From Actinomycetales bacterium (GTDB lineage Bacteria; Actinomycetota; Actinomycetes; Mycobacteriales; Micromonosporaceae), in the NCBI GenBank assembly GCA_002919305.1, contig PKFB01000005.1, forward strand, positions 1 through 64,000: a DNA stretch of 64,000 bases, given 5' to 3'. Below are positions 27,198 to 35,519 of the stretch, piece after piece (positions within the stretch are counted from its first letter, which is position 1; each line of letters starts with the position of its first letter). A program made the translations under genes and the position numbers. The notes below the pieces were generated by a model. That model had not been told where the DNA came from. It saw nothing but the letters and a program-made list of their open reading frames with translations, and made no database searches.

Positions 27198-28277
27198 TCA
27201 GCGCTCGACCTCGCCGGCGATGAACTTCTCCACCAGCTCGCGCGCCTCGTTGTCGGAGTACTGCTTCGGCGGGGACTTCATGAAGTAGCTCGAAGCCGAC
27301 AGCAGCGGACCACCGATACCCCGGTCCTTGGCGATCTTCGCGGCGCGGATCGCGTCGATGATGATGCCAGCGGAGTTCGGGGAGTCCCACACCTCCAGCT
27401 TGAGCTCGGCGTTGAGCGGCACATCACCGAAGGCACGCCCCTCCAGCCGGATGTACGCCCACTTGCGGTCGTCGAGCCACGGCACGTGGTCGCTCGGTCC
27501 GATGTGGACGGCGCTGGTCTTCATCTCATGCGGGATCTGGGAGGTGACCGACTGCGTCTTGGAGATCTTCTTCGACTGCAGCCGCTCCCGCTCCAGCATG
27601 TTCATGAAGTCCATGTTGCCGCCGAAGTTGAGCTGGTACGTACGCAGCAGCTCAACACCGCGGTCTTCGAAGAGCTTGGCGAGTACCCGGTGCACGATGG
27701 TGGCACCCACCTGGGACTTGATGTCGTCACCCACGATCGGCAGGCCCGCCTCGGTGAACTTCGCGGCCCACACCGGGTCGCTCGCGATGAACACAGGCAA
27801 CGCGTTGACGAAAGCGCAGCCGGCGTCGATGGCGCACTGGGCGTAGAACCTGTCGGCCTCCTCTGATCCCACCGGGAGGTAGGACACCACGACATCGACC
27901 TGGGCCTCGCGCAGAGCGGCCACCACATCTACCGCCGCTTCGTCGGATTCCTCGATGGTCTCTCGGTAGTACTTACCGAGACCGTCGAGCGTCGGCCCAC
28001 GCTGCACGGTCACGCCGGTCGGCGGGACATCGCAGATCTTGATGGTGTTGTTCTCACTCGCCACGATCGCTTCGGCGAGGTCACGCCCGACCTTCTTGGC
28101 GTCGACATCGAAGGCGGCGACAAACTCCACGTCCCGCACGTGGTAGTCACCGAACTGAACGTGCATGAGACCTGGTACGCGTTGGGCGGGGTCGGCGTCC
28201 TTGTAGTACTCCACGCCCTGCACCAGGGAAGAGGCGCAGTTGCCGACACCGACGATGGCCACGCGGACAGAACCCAT
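27198..28277 (-). CDS. ino1: Inositol-3-phosphate synthase
   Basis: NAD-dependent cyclase converting glucose-6-phosphate to inositol-3-phosphate, the entry step to mycothiol and phosphatidylinositol in actinobacteria. The 359 residues are the short prokaryotic form. The NAD site [20 protein letters not shown] is at the N-terminus, with [16 protein letters not shown], the catalytic core [26 protein letters not shown] and [20 protein letters not shown]. The ATG has AAGGAG 8 nt upstream. It lies 20 bp downstream of padR in the same operon, as in Mycobacterium (Rv0047c-Rv0046c), and PadR binding at the dyads upstream would control both. Confidence 0.97.
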   Translation of the reverse strand: MGSVRVAIVGVGNCASSLVQGVEYYKDADPAQRVPGLMHVQFGDYHVRDVEFVAAFDVDAKKVGRDLAEAIVASENNTIKICDVPPTGVTVQRGPTLDGLGKYYRETIEESDEAAVDVVAALREAQVDVVVSYLPVGSEEADRFYAQCAIDAGCAFVNALPVFIASDPVWAAKFTEAGLPIVGDDIKSQVGATIVHRVLAKLFEDRGVELLRTYQLNFGGNMDFMNMLERERLQSKKISKTQSVTSQIPHEMKTSAVHIGPSDHVPWLDDRKWAYIRLEGRAFGDVPLNAELKLEVWDSPNSAGIIIDAIRAAKIAKDRGIGGPLLSASSYFMKSPPKQYSDNEARELVEKFIAGEVER

Positions 28278-28297
28278 CGTAAGTGCTCCTTAGCTTC

Positions 28298-29074
28298 TCA
28301 CGGCCGCTCCGGCGTGCGGCCGCCGGATGGGCGCTGCGCCGGATGCCTTGACTGTTGTTTCTGGGACTTGCTCTCTGGGTTCTTATGAACGTCAGAGTTC
28401 TGCTGTTCTGACACCGACGAGCTGGATTCCGGCTTGGATGACTCACCGGTGTCTGTTGTCTGTGACCGTTCCTGCTCGGTTGTCCGGGGGCCCCGGTTGA
28501 GAGAGGCTGGATCGATCACGGTCACGGTGGGGGGTTGACCGGCGCGTTCGGAAGCGATCAGCTCCTCTAACCAGCGCACCTCACGTTCGCACGCTTCCAG
28601 GCCGTGCCGTTGCAGTTCCTGGGTGTACGCGTCGAGTCGTTCGGCGGCCCGGCTGAGAGCCTCGCGGAGGCCTTCCCGTCGTTCCTCCACACGACGGCGG
28701 CGCCCCTCCAGGATGCGTAACCGGGTCGCCTGGTCGGTGCGGGCGAAGAACGCGAAGTGAACTCCGAAACCTGGGTCGTCGAAGGTCTCGGGTCCGGCCT
28801 GGGCAAGGAGCTCCTCAAACCGTTCCTTTCCTTCCGCGGTGAGTTTGTACACCACTTTCCCGCGACGCCCGGTTAGGGGAGGTGCGGGATGGTCGGGGTC
28901 GGGAGCGTCCTCGGTGATCCAGCCTTTGGCCTTGAGGCGTCGCAGCGTCGGATACAGCGATCCGTAGCTGAACGCCGCCCGAAAGGCCCCAAGCATGGTG
29001 ATCAGTCGTTTGCGCAGCTCGTAGCCGTGCATCGGGGACTCGTGCAGGAGACCGAGGATGGCCAGTTCGAGCAC
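28298..29074 (-). CDS. PadR-family transcriptional regulator
   Basis: A winged-helix repressor with an extended tail (about 258 residues). The PadR domain reads LELAILGLLHESPMHGYELRKRL, AFSYGSLYPTLRRLKAKGWI and RGKVVYKLTAEGKERFEELL, followed by a helical Vir_act_alpha-like dimerisation region (RILEGRRRRVEERREGLREALSRA) and a disordered Ser/Gln/Lys-rich C-terminus of about 65 residues. The GTG at 29074 is preferred because GGGGAGG lies 8 nt upstream and homologues begin LELAILGLL; an ATG at 29080 is close. It precedes ino1 in one operon, and perfect dyads upstream are likely its operators. Confidence 0.93.
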   Translation of the reverse strand: MLELAILGLLHESPMHGYELRKRLITMLGAFRAAFSYGSLYPTLRRLKAKGWITEDAPDPDHPAPPLTGRRGKVVYKLTAEGKERFEELLAQAGPETFDDPGFGVHFAFFARTDQATRLRILEGRRRRVEERREGLREALSRAAERLDAYTQELQRHGLEACEREVRWLEELIASERAGQPPTVTVIDPASLNRGPRTTEQERSQTTDTGESSKPESSSSVSEQQNSDVHKNPESKSQKQQSRHPAQRPSGGRTPERP

Positions 29075-29113
29075 ACCCATCGCCTCCCCACGGGTCATTC
29101 ATCGACTGATCTG

Positions 29114-29153
29114 ATTGACCGGTCAATGCGATGTATCGGTTCGATACATCGCA
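29114..29153. promoter_or_regulatory. Two abutting perfect dyads upstream of padR (putative PadR operator)
   Basis: ATTGACCGGTCAAT (29114-29127) is a perfect 14-bp palindrome. It abuts an inverted repeat of 12-bp arms, TGCGATGTATCG (29127-29138) and CGATACATCGCA (29142-29153), separated by GTT. PadR proteins typically bind dyads with ATGT/ACAT half-sites, which the second element contains. The location 40-80 bp upstream of padR fits autoregulation of the padR-ino1 operon. Confidence 0.7.
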
Positions 29154-29208
29154 ACGGTAGGACAGGAACGTCGAGGATGGCAATGGATCACGCAGTGTGT
29201 TGCCTCAC

Positions 29209-29230
29209 GGAAACGGTCCTGACCGTTTCC
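29209..29230. promoter_or_regulatory. Perfect dyad upstream of the DUF5318 gene
   Basis: Arms GGAAACGGTC and GACCGTTTCC are exact reverse complements around a CT spacer. The dyad lies about 90 bp upstream of the DUF5318 start and differs in sequence from the padR-side dyads, so a different regulator may bind. Confidence 0.55.
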
Positions 29231-29320
29231 TGCCTCGATGACCAGGGTCATTGCCCTGATAGCAGCGAAGATCGACCCGCGTGGGTTTGTTCTTCCGCGC
29301 CCACCGCGTACTCTCGATCC

Positions 29321-29728
29321 GTGCGTACGCAGCGGCAGGTCGTCGACTACTCGCTCCAGAAGCGAGCATTGCTGCGTGACCTGTACTCCGGCAGGGTCAG
29401 CCTGTACGAGGTGTGTGATGCCTCGCCCTACCTGAAGAACGCCGCCCGGTACCACGGAGACCAGACCAGTGAACGGTGCCCTGTCTGCCGACGCGAGAAT
29501 CTATGGCACGTTCACTACATCTATGGTGATGAGTTAAAGCAGTCAGCGGGCCAGGCCCGGAGCAAAGCTGAACTCTCCATGCTGGCTATGAGCTACCGGG
29601 AGTTCGATGTCTTTGTGGTCGAGGTGTGTCGTGGCTGCAACTGGAACTACCTGGTGGAGCGGTACCTACTTGGTAGGGATGGATTGACCGATCCTCAGCA
29701 GAAGGCGCATCGTGAGGCTGCCGAGTGA
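29321..29728 (+). CDS. DUF5318-family protein
   Basis: A 135-residue actinobacterial protein starting VRTQRQVVDYSLQKRALLRDLYSGR, conserved in position between padR/ino1 and ponA (mycobacterial Rv0049 equivalent). Two cysteine pairs, CPVC and CRGC, about 48 residues apart, look like a zinc ribbon. The region between them holds LWHVHYIYGDELKQSAGQARS. The frame is open much further upstream, but the GTG at 29321 matches the conserved N-terminus; the Shine-Dalgarno is weak. No membrane segment is seen. The function is unknown. Confidence 0.88.
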   Translation: MRTQRQVVDYSLQKRALLRDLYSGRVSLYEVCDASPYLKNAARYHGDQTSERCPVCRRENLWHVHYIYGDELKQSAGQARSKAELSMLAMSYREFDVFVVEVCRGCNWNYLVERYLLGRDGLTDPQQKAHREAAE

Positions 29729-29975
29729 TGGGCCCACTCACGGTGTGGGCTGTGCGGAAGACCGTTTCGATGAGGTTCGGCTATTTCCACCCTGAGGCCG
29801 TGCCTGGATGTCGACGTGATATCTGGACCATCCGTGACTCAGGTCGCCCCGCCGGGTCTGTCCAGGTGGTAGGAGCGCGGATGGGAGACCTCGTCGGGGT
29901 GGCACAAATATTTCAAGATCACACGTACCGGGCGGTAGCACCCCTCCACCGCCCCCGACCGGCATGGTGTGACCG

Positions 29976-32867
29976 ATGACCCCTCCTGAATATCCGCGAG
30001 ACTCGGCCCGCGACCCGTATCGCTCCGGCCCGTCAGGCTCTGGTCGGGCGCGAGTGCCCCAGGGAGGTTATGGCAAGCGGCCCTCAACGCCCGAGGAACG
30101 CCTGGAAGCCTTCTTCGGGGACCTCACCGATGACGCCACATCGTGGGCGGACAGTACGCGCGGCAGTAGCCGTCGTGCCGCACCAGAAGGCAGGAGCGGT
30201 AGACGACGCGCTGCTGAGCCAAGCGGGTGGGGGGCCGATCAGGGACGCGGCCGGGAGGACGTGACCGGGTGGGGAGCGGCTTCCCCGCGACGCAGCGCTT
30301 CCACCCCACCGGGGAGCGCTAGTGGACGCGCTCAGGTCGGGCGTGCTCGGCCGGATCCCGAAGGGTACGGCTCATCCCCACGGGCCGGGCGTGCGTCGGT
30401 AGGGCGGGCGACTCCGCCCACGAGGCCGGGTACGGGCCGGGCCACGGTCGGTACCGCCTCGGTGGGGAGTGCCGCGGTGGGAAGCGCTTCGGTCGGGCGT
30501 GCCTCCGTCGACCGTGACCGTGAGGCAAACCGGGATTCCACTGGCCGTGCGCGCGTCTCGGTCCGCCCTGGGTTCCTGGATGACGACCCTGACACTCCCA
30601 ACAAGTCTTTCGGACTCGATCTCGATGACGAGTCCGACGAGCGCGATTCGTCCAGGCAGCCGGGCCGCCGGCGGCGTCGGGCCGATGGTGATGATGACAA
30701 GCGGCGCCCCAGGAGCAAGCAGGCGAAGAAACGCCGCCGTAGGCGTCGCATCATCGCGCTGCTGTCCGTGGCCCTTCTGATGAGCGGCATGCTGGTCCTC
30801 GGTGGGACCTACTTCTTCATGAGTGTGCCGCTGCCTGAGGACTTCCCGATGCCGCAGGCGTCGATCATCCTCGCCGCCGACGGTGAGACGGAGCTGGCCC
30901 GGATCGGTAGCACCAACCGGATCGCGGTCTCCATCGACGACATCCCCGACTACATGGAGCAGGCGGTCGTCACCGCGGAGGACCGCAGCTTCTACACCAA
31001 CGAGGGTGTGGACCTGCGCGGTATCGCCCGAGCCGCGTGGAACAACCTCACCAGTGACAGTACGCAGGGTGCCTCCACGATTACGCAGCAGTATATCCGT
31101 AATGCGCTAGATCTGACCCGTGAGCGCTCCTACAGCCGTAAGGCGCGCGAGATCGTGCTCGCGATCCGCCTGACGCAGGAGTACAGCAAGTCCCAAATCA
31201 TGGAGTTCTACCTGAACACCATTTATTTCGGGCGGGGCGCGAACGGGATCGAGGCTGCTGCGCAGGCGTACTTCGACAAACACATCAAGGATGTGACGTT
31301 GGCGGAGGCCGCCCTGCTCGCCGCGGTCATCCGGGACCCGCACGGCTATGACCCCGCCGTCAACCGGGATGGGGTCGAAGAGCGCTGGCGGTGGGTGCTC
31401 AACGGCATGGTGGAGATGGGCTTCGTGACACGGGATCAGGTAGCCAATCTCCAGTTCCCCGAGACCATCCCGCCTGACTCCGGTGGAAACGACAACGGCC
31501 GGACCAGGCCCACTGGCCACATCCTCAAATACGTCGAGGACGAGCTGATGGCCGCCGGTATTAGTGACGAGCTGCTGGCCCAGGGTGGCTTCGTCATCCA
31601 GACCACCATCAGCCCGATGCACCAGCAGGCCGCCGAGGAGGCCATCGCACAGACCCTGGAAGGGCAACCGGAAGGGTTGACGGCGGCGTTGGTCGCGGTG
31701 GAACCCGGGACCGGTCGAGTCCTGGCCTACTACGGTGGGCCGGACGGTACGGGATGGGACAACGCCGGTTTCAACGGCAACATGTCCGGTGGGCACCCTC
31801 CGGGCTCCTCCTTCAAGGCGTTCACGCTCGCCGCGGCGTTGGAGGCCGGCATTTCCATCCGGTCGCTGTGGGACGGGTCCTCGCCCCAGGAGTTCGAAAG
31901 CCGACCGGGCCGGCCGCTGCGTAACTCCGACAACAACAACCAGTGCCCGGTGTGTACGTTGGAGCAGTCGACCGTCCTGTCGCTGAACACCACGTTCTAC
32001 GCGGTGACCGAAACCATCGGTGCCGACCGGGTGATCGATCTGGCGCACCGCGCTGGTATCCGGTATCTGCACGGTGAGGAAGGCTGGATCAACCTCGACG
32101 AGGTGTCGCCCCAGGAGGCGGCTCGCACGGTCCCCAACGAGGTCGGTTTCGGGCAGTACTCCATCACGGTCCTCGATGAGGCCAGCGCCTTCGCCACCTT
32201 CGCCGCGAACGGCGTGGCGGCTAACACGCACTTCGTTATCAGCGCCACCCTCGAGGGCGAGCAGATCTACACCGAGCAGACGGAGACCCAGCAGGTCATC
32301 GACGAGGACGTGATGGCCGACACCACCTACGTGCTGCAGCAGGTGGTGGAGAACACCGACCGGGAGCTCGACGGTGGCCGCCCAGCGGCCGGCAAGACCG
32401 GTACCTGGGAGTACGGTGCGGACCCGAACGAGAACGCGCACGCCTGGATGGCGGGCTACACGCCCCAGGTGGCGGCGTCGGTGTGGCTGGGGCACCAGGG
32501 TGACGACGCTCCGCTGCGTGATGCCGAGGGTAGGCGGATCTTCGGTTCCGGGTTGCCCGGTGAGATCTGGCAGCGGTTCATGAACACCGTGCACGAGGGC
32601 ATGGAGGTCATCGACTTCCCCGACCCGGTGTTCCTCGGCGACGAGGACGCCGGCAATATCGAGGAGTCGCCGACACCCAGCGTCGAGCCTTCTGAGTCGT
32701 CGGCGTCGCCGACCCCCTCCGAGGAGCCGAGTGAGACGCCGGATGCGTCGCCGTCGGCCGAGCCGTCGGATGACTCGACCCAGATCTGGCCGCCGGTGGA
32801 TCCGTCGTCCCTCCCGCCCTCTCGGGGGCCGTGGCCGCCCTGGGGTGGTGACAACGGCAACCGGTAA
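29976..32867 (+). CDS. Class A penicillin-binding protein (PonA1-like transglycosylase/transpeptidase)
   Basis: Bifunctional peptidoglycan synthase of 963 residues. A disordered basic cytoplasmic tail (about 1-265) contains G-R-A-x-V repeats and ends in a KKRRRRRR cluster before one membrane span (IIALLSVALLMSGMLVLGGTYFF). The GT51 domain has EDRSFYTNEGVD (about 334) and GASTITQQYIRN. The transpeptidase has SSFK (about 612), SLN (about 668) and KTG (about 806). A Ser/Pro/Glu-rich C-tail follows. The position after the DUF5318 gene and before the GT87 gene matches mycobacterial ponA1. No strong ribosome site precedes the ATG. Confidence 0.95.
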   Translation: MTPPEYPRDSARDPYRSGPSGSGRARVPQGGYGKRPSTPEERLEAFFGDLTDDATSWADSTRGSSRRAAPEGRSGRRRAAEPSGWGADQGRGREDVTGWGAASPRRSASTPPGSASGRAQVGRARPDPEGYGSSPRAGRASVGRATPPTRPGTGRATVGTASVGSAAVGSASVGRASVDRDREANRDSTGRARVSVRPGFLDDDPDTPNKSFGLDLDDESDERDSSRQPGRRRRRADGDDDKRRPRSKQAKKRRRRRRIIALLSVALLMSGMLVLGGTYFFMSVPLPEDFPMPQASIILAADGETELARIGSTNRIAVSIDDIPDYMEQAVVTAEDRSFYTNEGVDLRGIARAAWNNLTSDSTQGASTITQQYIRNALDLTRERSYSRKAREIVLAIRLTQEYSKSQIMEFYLNTIYFGRGANGIEAAAQAYFDKHIKDVTLAEAALLAAVIRDPHGYDPAVNRDGVEERWRWVLNGMVEMGFVTRDQVANLQFPETIPPDSGGNDNGRTRPTGHILKYVEDELMAAGISDELLAQGGFVIQTTISPMHQQAAEEAIAQTLEGQPEGLTAALVAVEPGTGRVLAYYGGPDGTGWDNAGFNGNMSGGHPPGSSFKAFTLAAALEAGISIRSLWDGSSPQEFESRPGRPLRNSDNNNQCPVCTLEQSTVLSLNTTFYAVTETIGADRVIDLAHRAGIRYLHGEEGWINLDEVSPQEAARTVPNEVGFGQYSITVLDEASAFATFAANGVAANTHFVISATLEGEQIYTEQTETQQVIDEDVMADTTYVLQQVVENTDRELDGGRPAAGKTGTWEYGADPNENAHAWMAGYTPQVAASVWLGHQGDDAPLRDAEGRRIFGSGLPGEIWQRFMNTVHEGMEVIDFPDPVFLGDEDAGNIEESPTPSVEPSESSASPTPSEEPSETPDASPSAEPSDDSTQIWPPVDPSSLPPSRGPWPPWGGDNGNR

Positions 32868-32960
32868 ACGCGGCTGGTAATGACAGTCGTCTATGGCAGC
32901 TGACGACTCCACGGCCGGGTCGCTCCCCGGAAGGCATCCAGATGCGGCAGGATGCGTGGT

Positions 32961-34475
32961 ATGAGCGGTAGGAGCAGCACGGTCGGATTCGGAGCCGAAG
33001 CTAACGTCGAGGGTGGGGCGGTGGTACACCCCACCCTCGACGATCCATTTGTCCGCGGGCTCTCTCAGCCTTTCGGTGGACCGCTGGGACAGCATGCGGT
33101 TCCGCCACGACGTCGGTTCTGGACTCCGGTCCGGATTGTGCTCGCCCTGGCCTGCCTGGTCTTCGCGGTGCACTGGTTGCAGAAGTCCCCCTGCCAGAGT
33201 GGGGCCTGGGTCGACCTGATGCAGTACCGTAACTTCTGCTACTCCGACGTTCTCGCGCTCTACTACGCCGAGCACCTCAACGAGGGAGCCGTCCCTTACC
33301 GGGATTGGCCCGTGGAGTACCCGGTGCTGACCGGGGCGTTTATGGGGATCCTGGGGCTGCCGATCCACTCCCTGGCGCAGGACACCTTGGAGGGGATCAA
33401 CGAGGGGCAGTGGTTTTACAACCTCAACGCTCTGGTGCTCAGCACGCTCGGCGTGGCCACCGTCGCGGTGCTGCTGAATATGCGGCGTAACCGTCCTTGG
33501 GACGTGGCCATGCTCGCCTTGGCGCCCGCCATGGTGTTCACGGCGACCGTCAACTGGGACCTGTTGGCGGTGTCCCTGACCGCGTTCGCGATGCTGGCCT
33601 GGGCCAGGAAACGCCCGATCGCGGCCGGAGTGTTGCTCGGACTGGCCACCGCGGCCAAGTTCTACCCGCTGCTGATCATCGGTCCGCTTGTCCTGCTGGG
33701 GTTGCGGAGCCGCCAGGTGGGCGCGGTGATCAACAGCCTTCTCGCCGCCGGTTTGACGTGGTTCGCGGTCAACGCGCCCGTGATGCTGCTGTGGCGTGAC
33801 TCCTGGATGCGATTTTTTGAACTCAACTCCGAAAGACCCATCGACTGGGGAACCCTGTGGTACATCGGGGCGCACTTCCCTACCGGCGGTGGTGAGTACG
33901 GCCTGGAGCCCTTCGAGAGCCTGGGAGCGAACATCCCCCAGCTCAACCTGATGTACTTCGTGCTGTTCGCGCTCTGCTGCGTAGGGATCGGCGCTCTGGC
34001 CCTGTTCGCGCCTCGCAGGCCACGCCTGGCCGCGTTGGCTTTCTTGACCATCGCCGCGTTCCTGATCGTCGGGAAGGTCTGGTCGCAGCAGTACGTGCTC
34101 TGGCTGATCCCGTTGGCTGTCCTGGCCCGACCCCGCTGGGGGGCGTTCCTGGTGTGGCAGGCGGCGGAGGTCGGCTACTTCTTCGCCTTCTACGGCGAGC
34201 TGATGGCGGCCAGCGGCCAGCCGGTGTTCCCGGAGTGGGTGTTCGTCCTGGCGTCGAGCCTGCGGCTGGTGACGCTGTGCGTGTTGTGCGGGTTCGTCGT
34301 ACGGGACATCCTCAAGCCGGAGCAGGATGCGGTGCGGGCTTCGGGCGCGGATGATCCTGACGGCGGTGTCTTCGACGGCACCTCCGACGCGCCATGGGTA
34401 CGCCGGTTGCAAGCCTGGATTCAGGGTCGGGAAACCGAGCCGACCGCGGCGGAGGGGGTGGCGACCACGGCGTGA
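32961..34475 (+). CDS. GT87-family (DUF2029) polyprenyl-mannosyltransferase-like membrane protein
   Basis: A GT-C-type membrane protein of about 504 residues with around ten hydrophobic spans (VRIVLALACLVFAVHWL, LVLSTLGVATVAVLLNM, VAMLALAPAMVFTATV and others). The first outer loop carries the family pattern YSDVLALYYAEHLNEGAVPYRDWPVEYPVLTG, with acidic residues likely to be catalytic. GLATAAKFYPLLIIGPLVLL is the conserved lysine-containing helix. The ATG at 32961 has GCAGGA 8 nt upstream. Its place after ponA matches mycobacterial Rv0051. It probably mannosylates a lipid or wall polymer; the acceptor is unknown. Confidence 0.9.
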   Translation: MSGRSSTVGFGAEANVEGGAVVHPTLDDPFVRGLSQPFGGPLGQHAVPPRRRFWTPVRIVLALACLVFAVHWLQKSPCQSGAWVDLMQYRNFCYSDVLALYYAEHLNEGAVPYRDWPVEYPVLTGAFMGILGLPIHSLAQDTLEGINEGQWFYNLNALVLSTLGVATVAVLLNMRRNRPWDVAMLALAPAMVFTATVNWDLLAVSLTAFAMLAWARKRPIAAGVLLGLATAAKFYPLLIIGPLVLLGLRSRQVGAVINSLLAAGLTWFAVNAPVMLLWRDSWMRFFELNSERPIDWGTLWYIGAHFPTGGGEYGLEPFESLGANIPQLNLMYFVLFALCCVGIGALALFAPRRPRLAALAFLTIAAFLIVGKVWSQQYVLWLIPLAVLARPRWGAFLVWQAAEVGYFFAFYGELMAASGQPVFPEWVFVLASSLRLVTLCVLCGFVVRDILKPEQDAVRASGADDPDGGVFDGTSDAPWVRRLQAWIQGRETEPTAAEGVATTA

Positions 34476-34568
34476 GGCACCAGTCTGCCCCGCCCGTACC
34501 CCACCCGAGGAACTCACCACCCTCGTCGGTACCCACGGCGACCCACAAGCTGGGGATGGGAAAGACAG

Positions 34569-35492
34569 ATGCGTGATAAGGAGCGGACCGGGATCCGTGA
34601 TGTCAGCGACGTCCCCAGCGAGGTCGCGCGTCAGGTGGTGGAGTGGTTCGGCGATGATGGGCGGGCCTGGTTGGCGGCGCTGCCCAACCTCACCGCCGAC
34701 CTTGCGACGCGGTGGCGGTTGAGCCTGGGACCGGTGTATCCGAACGGCAGCCACGCCCTGGTGGTGGCGGTGACCCGCGCCGACGGGCAGCCGGCGGTAC
34801 TCAAGGTGCCGATGGTCGATGAGGAAAACCGTGCCGAGGCGGACGCGTTGCGTTTGTACGCCGGGGAAGGGGCGGTACTGCTGTACGACCACGATCCGGC
34901 CAGCGGCGCCATGCTACTGGAACGGCTGCAGCCGGGGACGCCCATCGTTGAGCACATGGACCGGGACCAGGCGGTCGCGACCGCGAGCCGGCTGCTGCGG
35001 CGACTGTGGCGACCAGTGCCGCCCAGGCACCGGTTCCCTGTGGTGTCTGACCTGGTCACCGCATGGGCAAAGCGGCTGTGGACCGCCCGTGGGGTGGCCG
35101 GCCTGCCAGCGGCCTTGATGGCGGAGGCGGCGGCCGCCGCGGAACGCCTGACCCGACCAGATGGCCCAGAAGGGTTGGTGAACCGGGACGCGCACCTGGG
35201 AAACATCCTGGCGGCGGAACGCGAACCGTGGCTGCTGATCGACCCGAAGCCGCTGGTCGGGGAGCGCGCCTTCGACGCGGGGTGGCTGATCCGGGACACC
35301 CTCTACCGGGAGGCGAAGCCGACGCGGGACACTGCGCGGCACTGCCTCGCCCTGGTCGCCAGCGAACTGGGGGTACGCCGCCAGCGCGTACGAGACTGGG
35401 TCTTGGTCCGGGCGGCCCACAACGCCCAGTGGACCGCCCAGTCTGGTGGGGATCCCATGCCGGACCTGATGGTGGCCGATCTGGTCGCCTGA
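34569..35492 (+). CDS. Aminoglycoside/hydroxyurea phosphotransferase-like kinase (APH(6)-hur family)
   Basis: A 307-residue kinase-like protein. ATP-lobe LALVVAVTRADGQPAVLKVPM contains the lysine, SGAMLLERLQPGTPI is the hinge, and the catalytic loop reads LVNRDAHLGNIL, where HGDxxxxN has become NRDxxxxN with Asp and Asn kept. The metal site is LIDPKPLVGERAFDAGWLIRD. These are hallmarks of the streptomycin 6-kinase/hydroxyurea kinase family. In many actinobacteria such genes are chromosomal and not linked to resistance, so the substrate is uncertain. It follows the GT87 gene by about 90 bp on the same strand. Confidence 0.88.
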   Translation: MRDKERTGIRDVSDVPSEVARQVVEWFGDDGRAWLAALPNLTADLATRWRLSLGPVYPNGSHALVVAVTRADGQPAVLKVPMVDEENRAEADALRLYAGEGAVLLYDHDPASGAMLLERLQPGTPIVEHMDRDQAVATASRLLRRLWRPVPPRHRFPVVSDLVTAWAKRLWTARGVAGLPAALMAEAAAAAERLTRPDGPEGLVNRDAHLGNILAAEREPWLLIDPKPLVGERAFDAGWLIRDTLYREAKPTRDTARHCLALVASELGVRRQRVRDWVLVRAAHNAQWTAQSGGDPMPDLMVADLVA

Positions 35493-35519
35493 TCGCTGTG
35501 ATCCGCTGACCGCCTGGTG

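Noticed and set aside
29725-29979. 84-codon frame between the DUF5318 gene and ponA
   Set aside because: No ribosome site, overlaps the DUF5318 stop and ponA start, and the composition is not protein-like; more likely promoter DNA.
31107-34892. Minus-strand open frame of 1261 codons across ponA and GT87
   Set aside because: It runs antisense to two clear genes and the gap between them; the composition is typical of a high-GC antisense shadow.
34569-35492. Assignment as an acquired aminoglycoside-resistance gene
   Set aside because: The family motifs fit, but the codon use matches its neighbours and the locus is housekeeping; a resistance role is unsupported.
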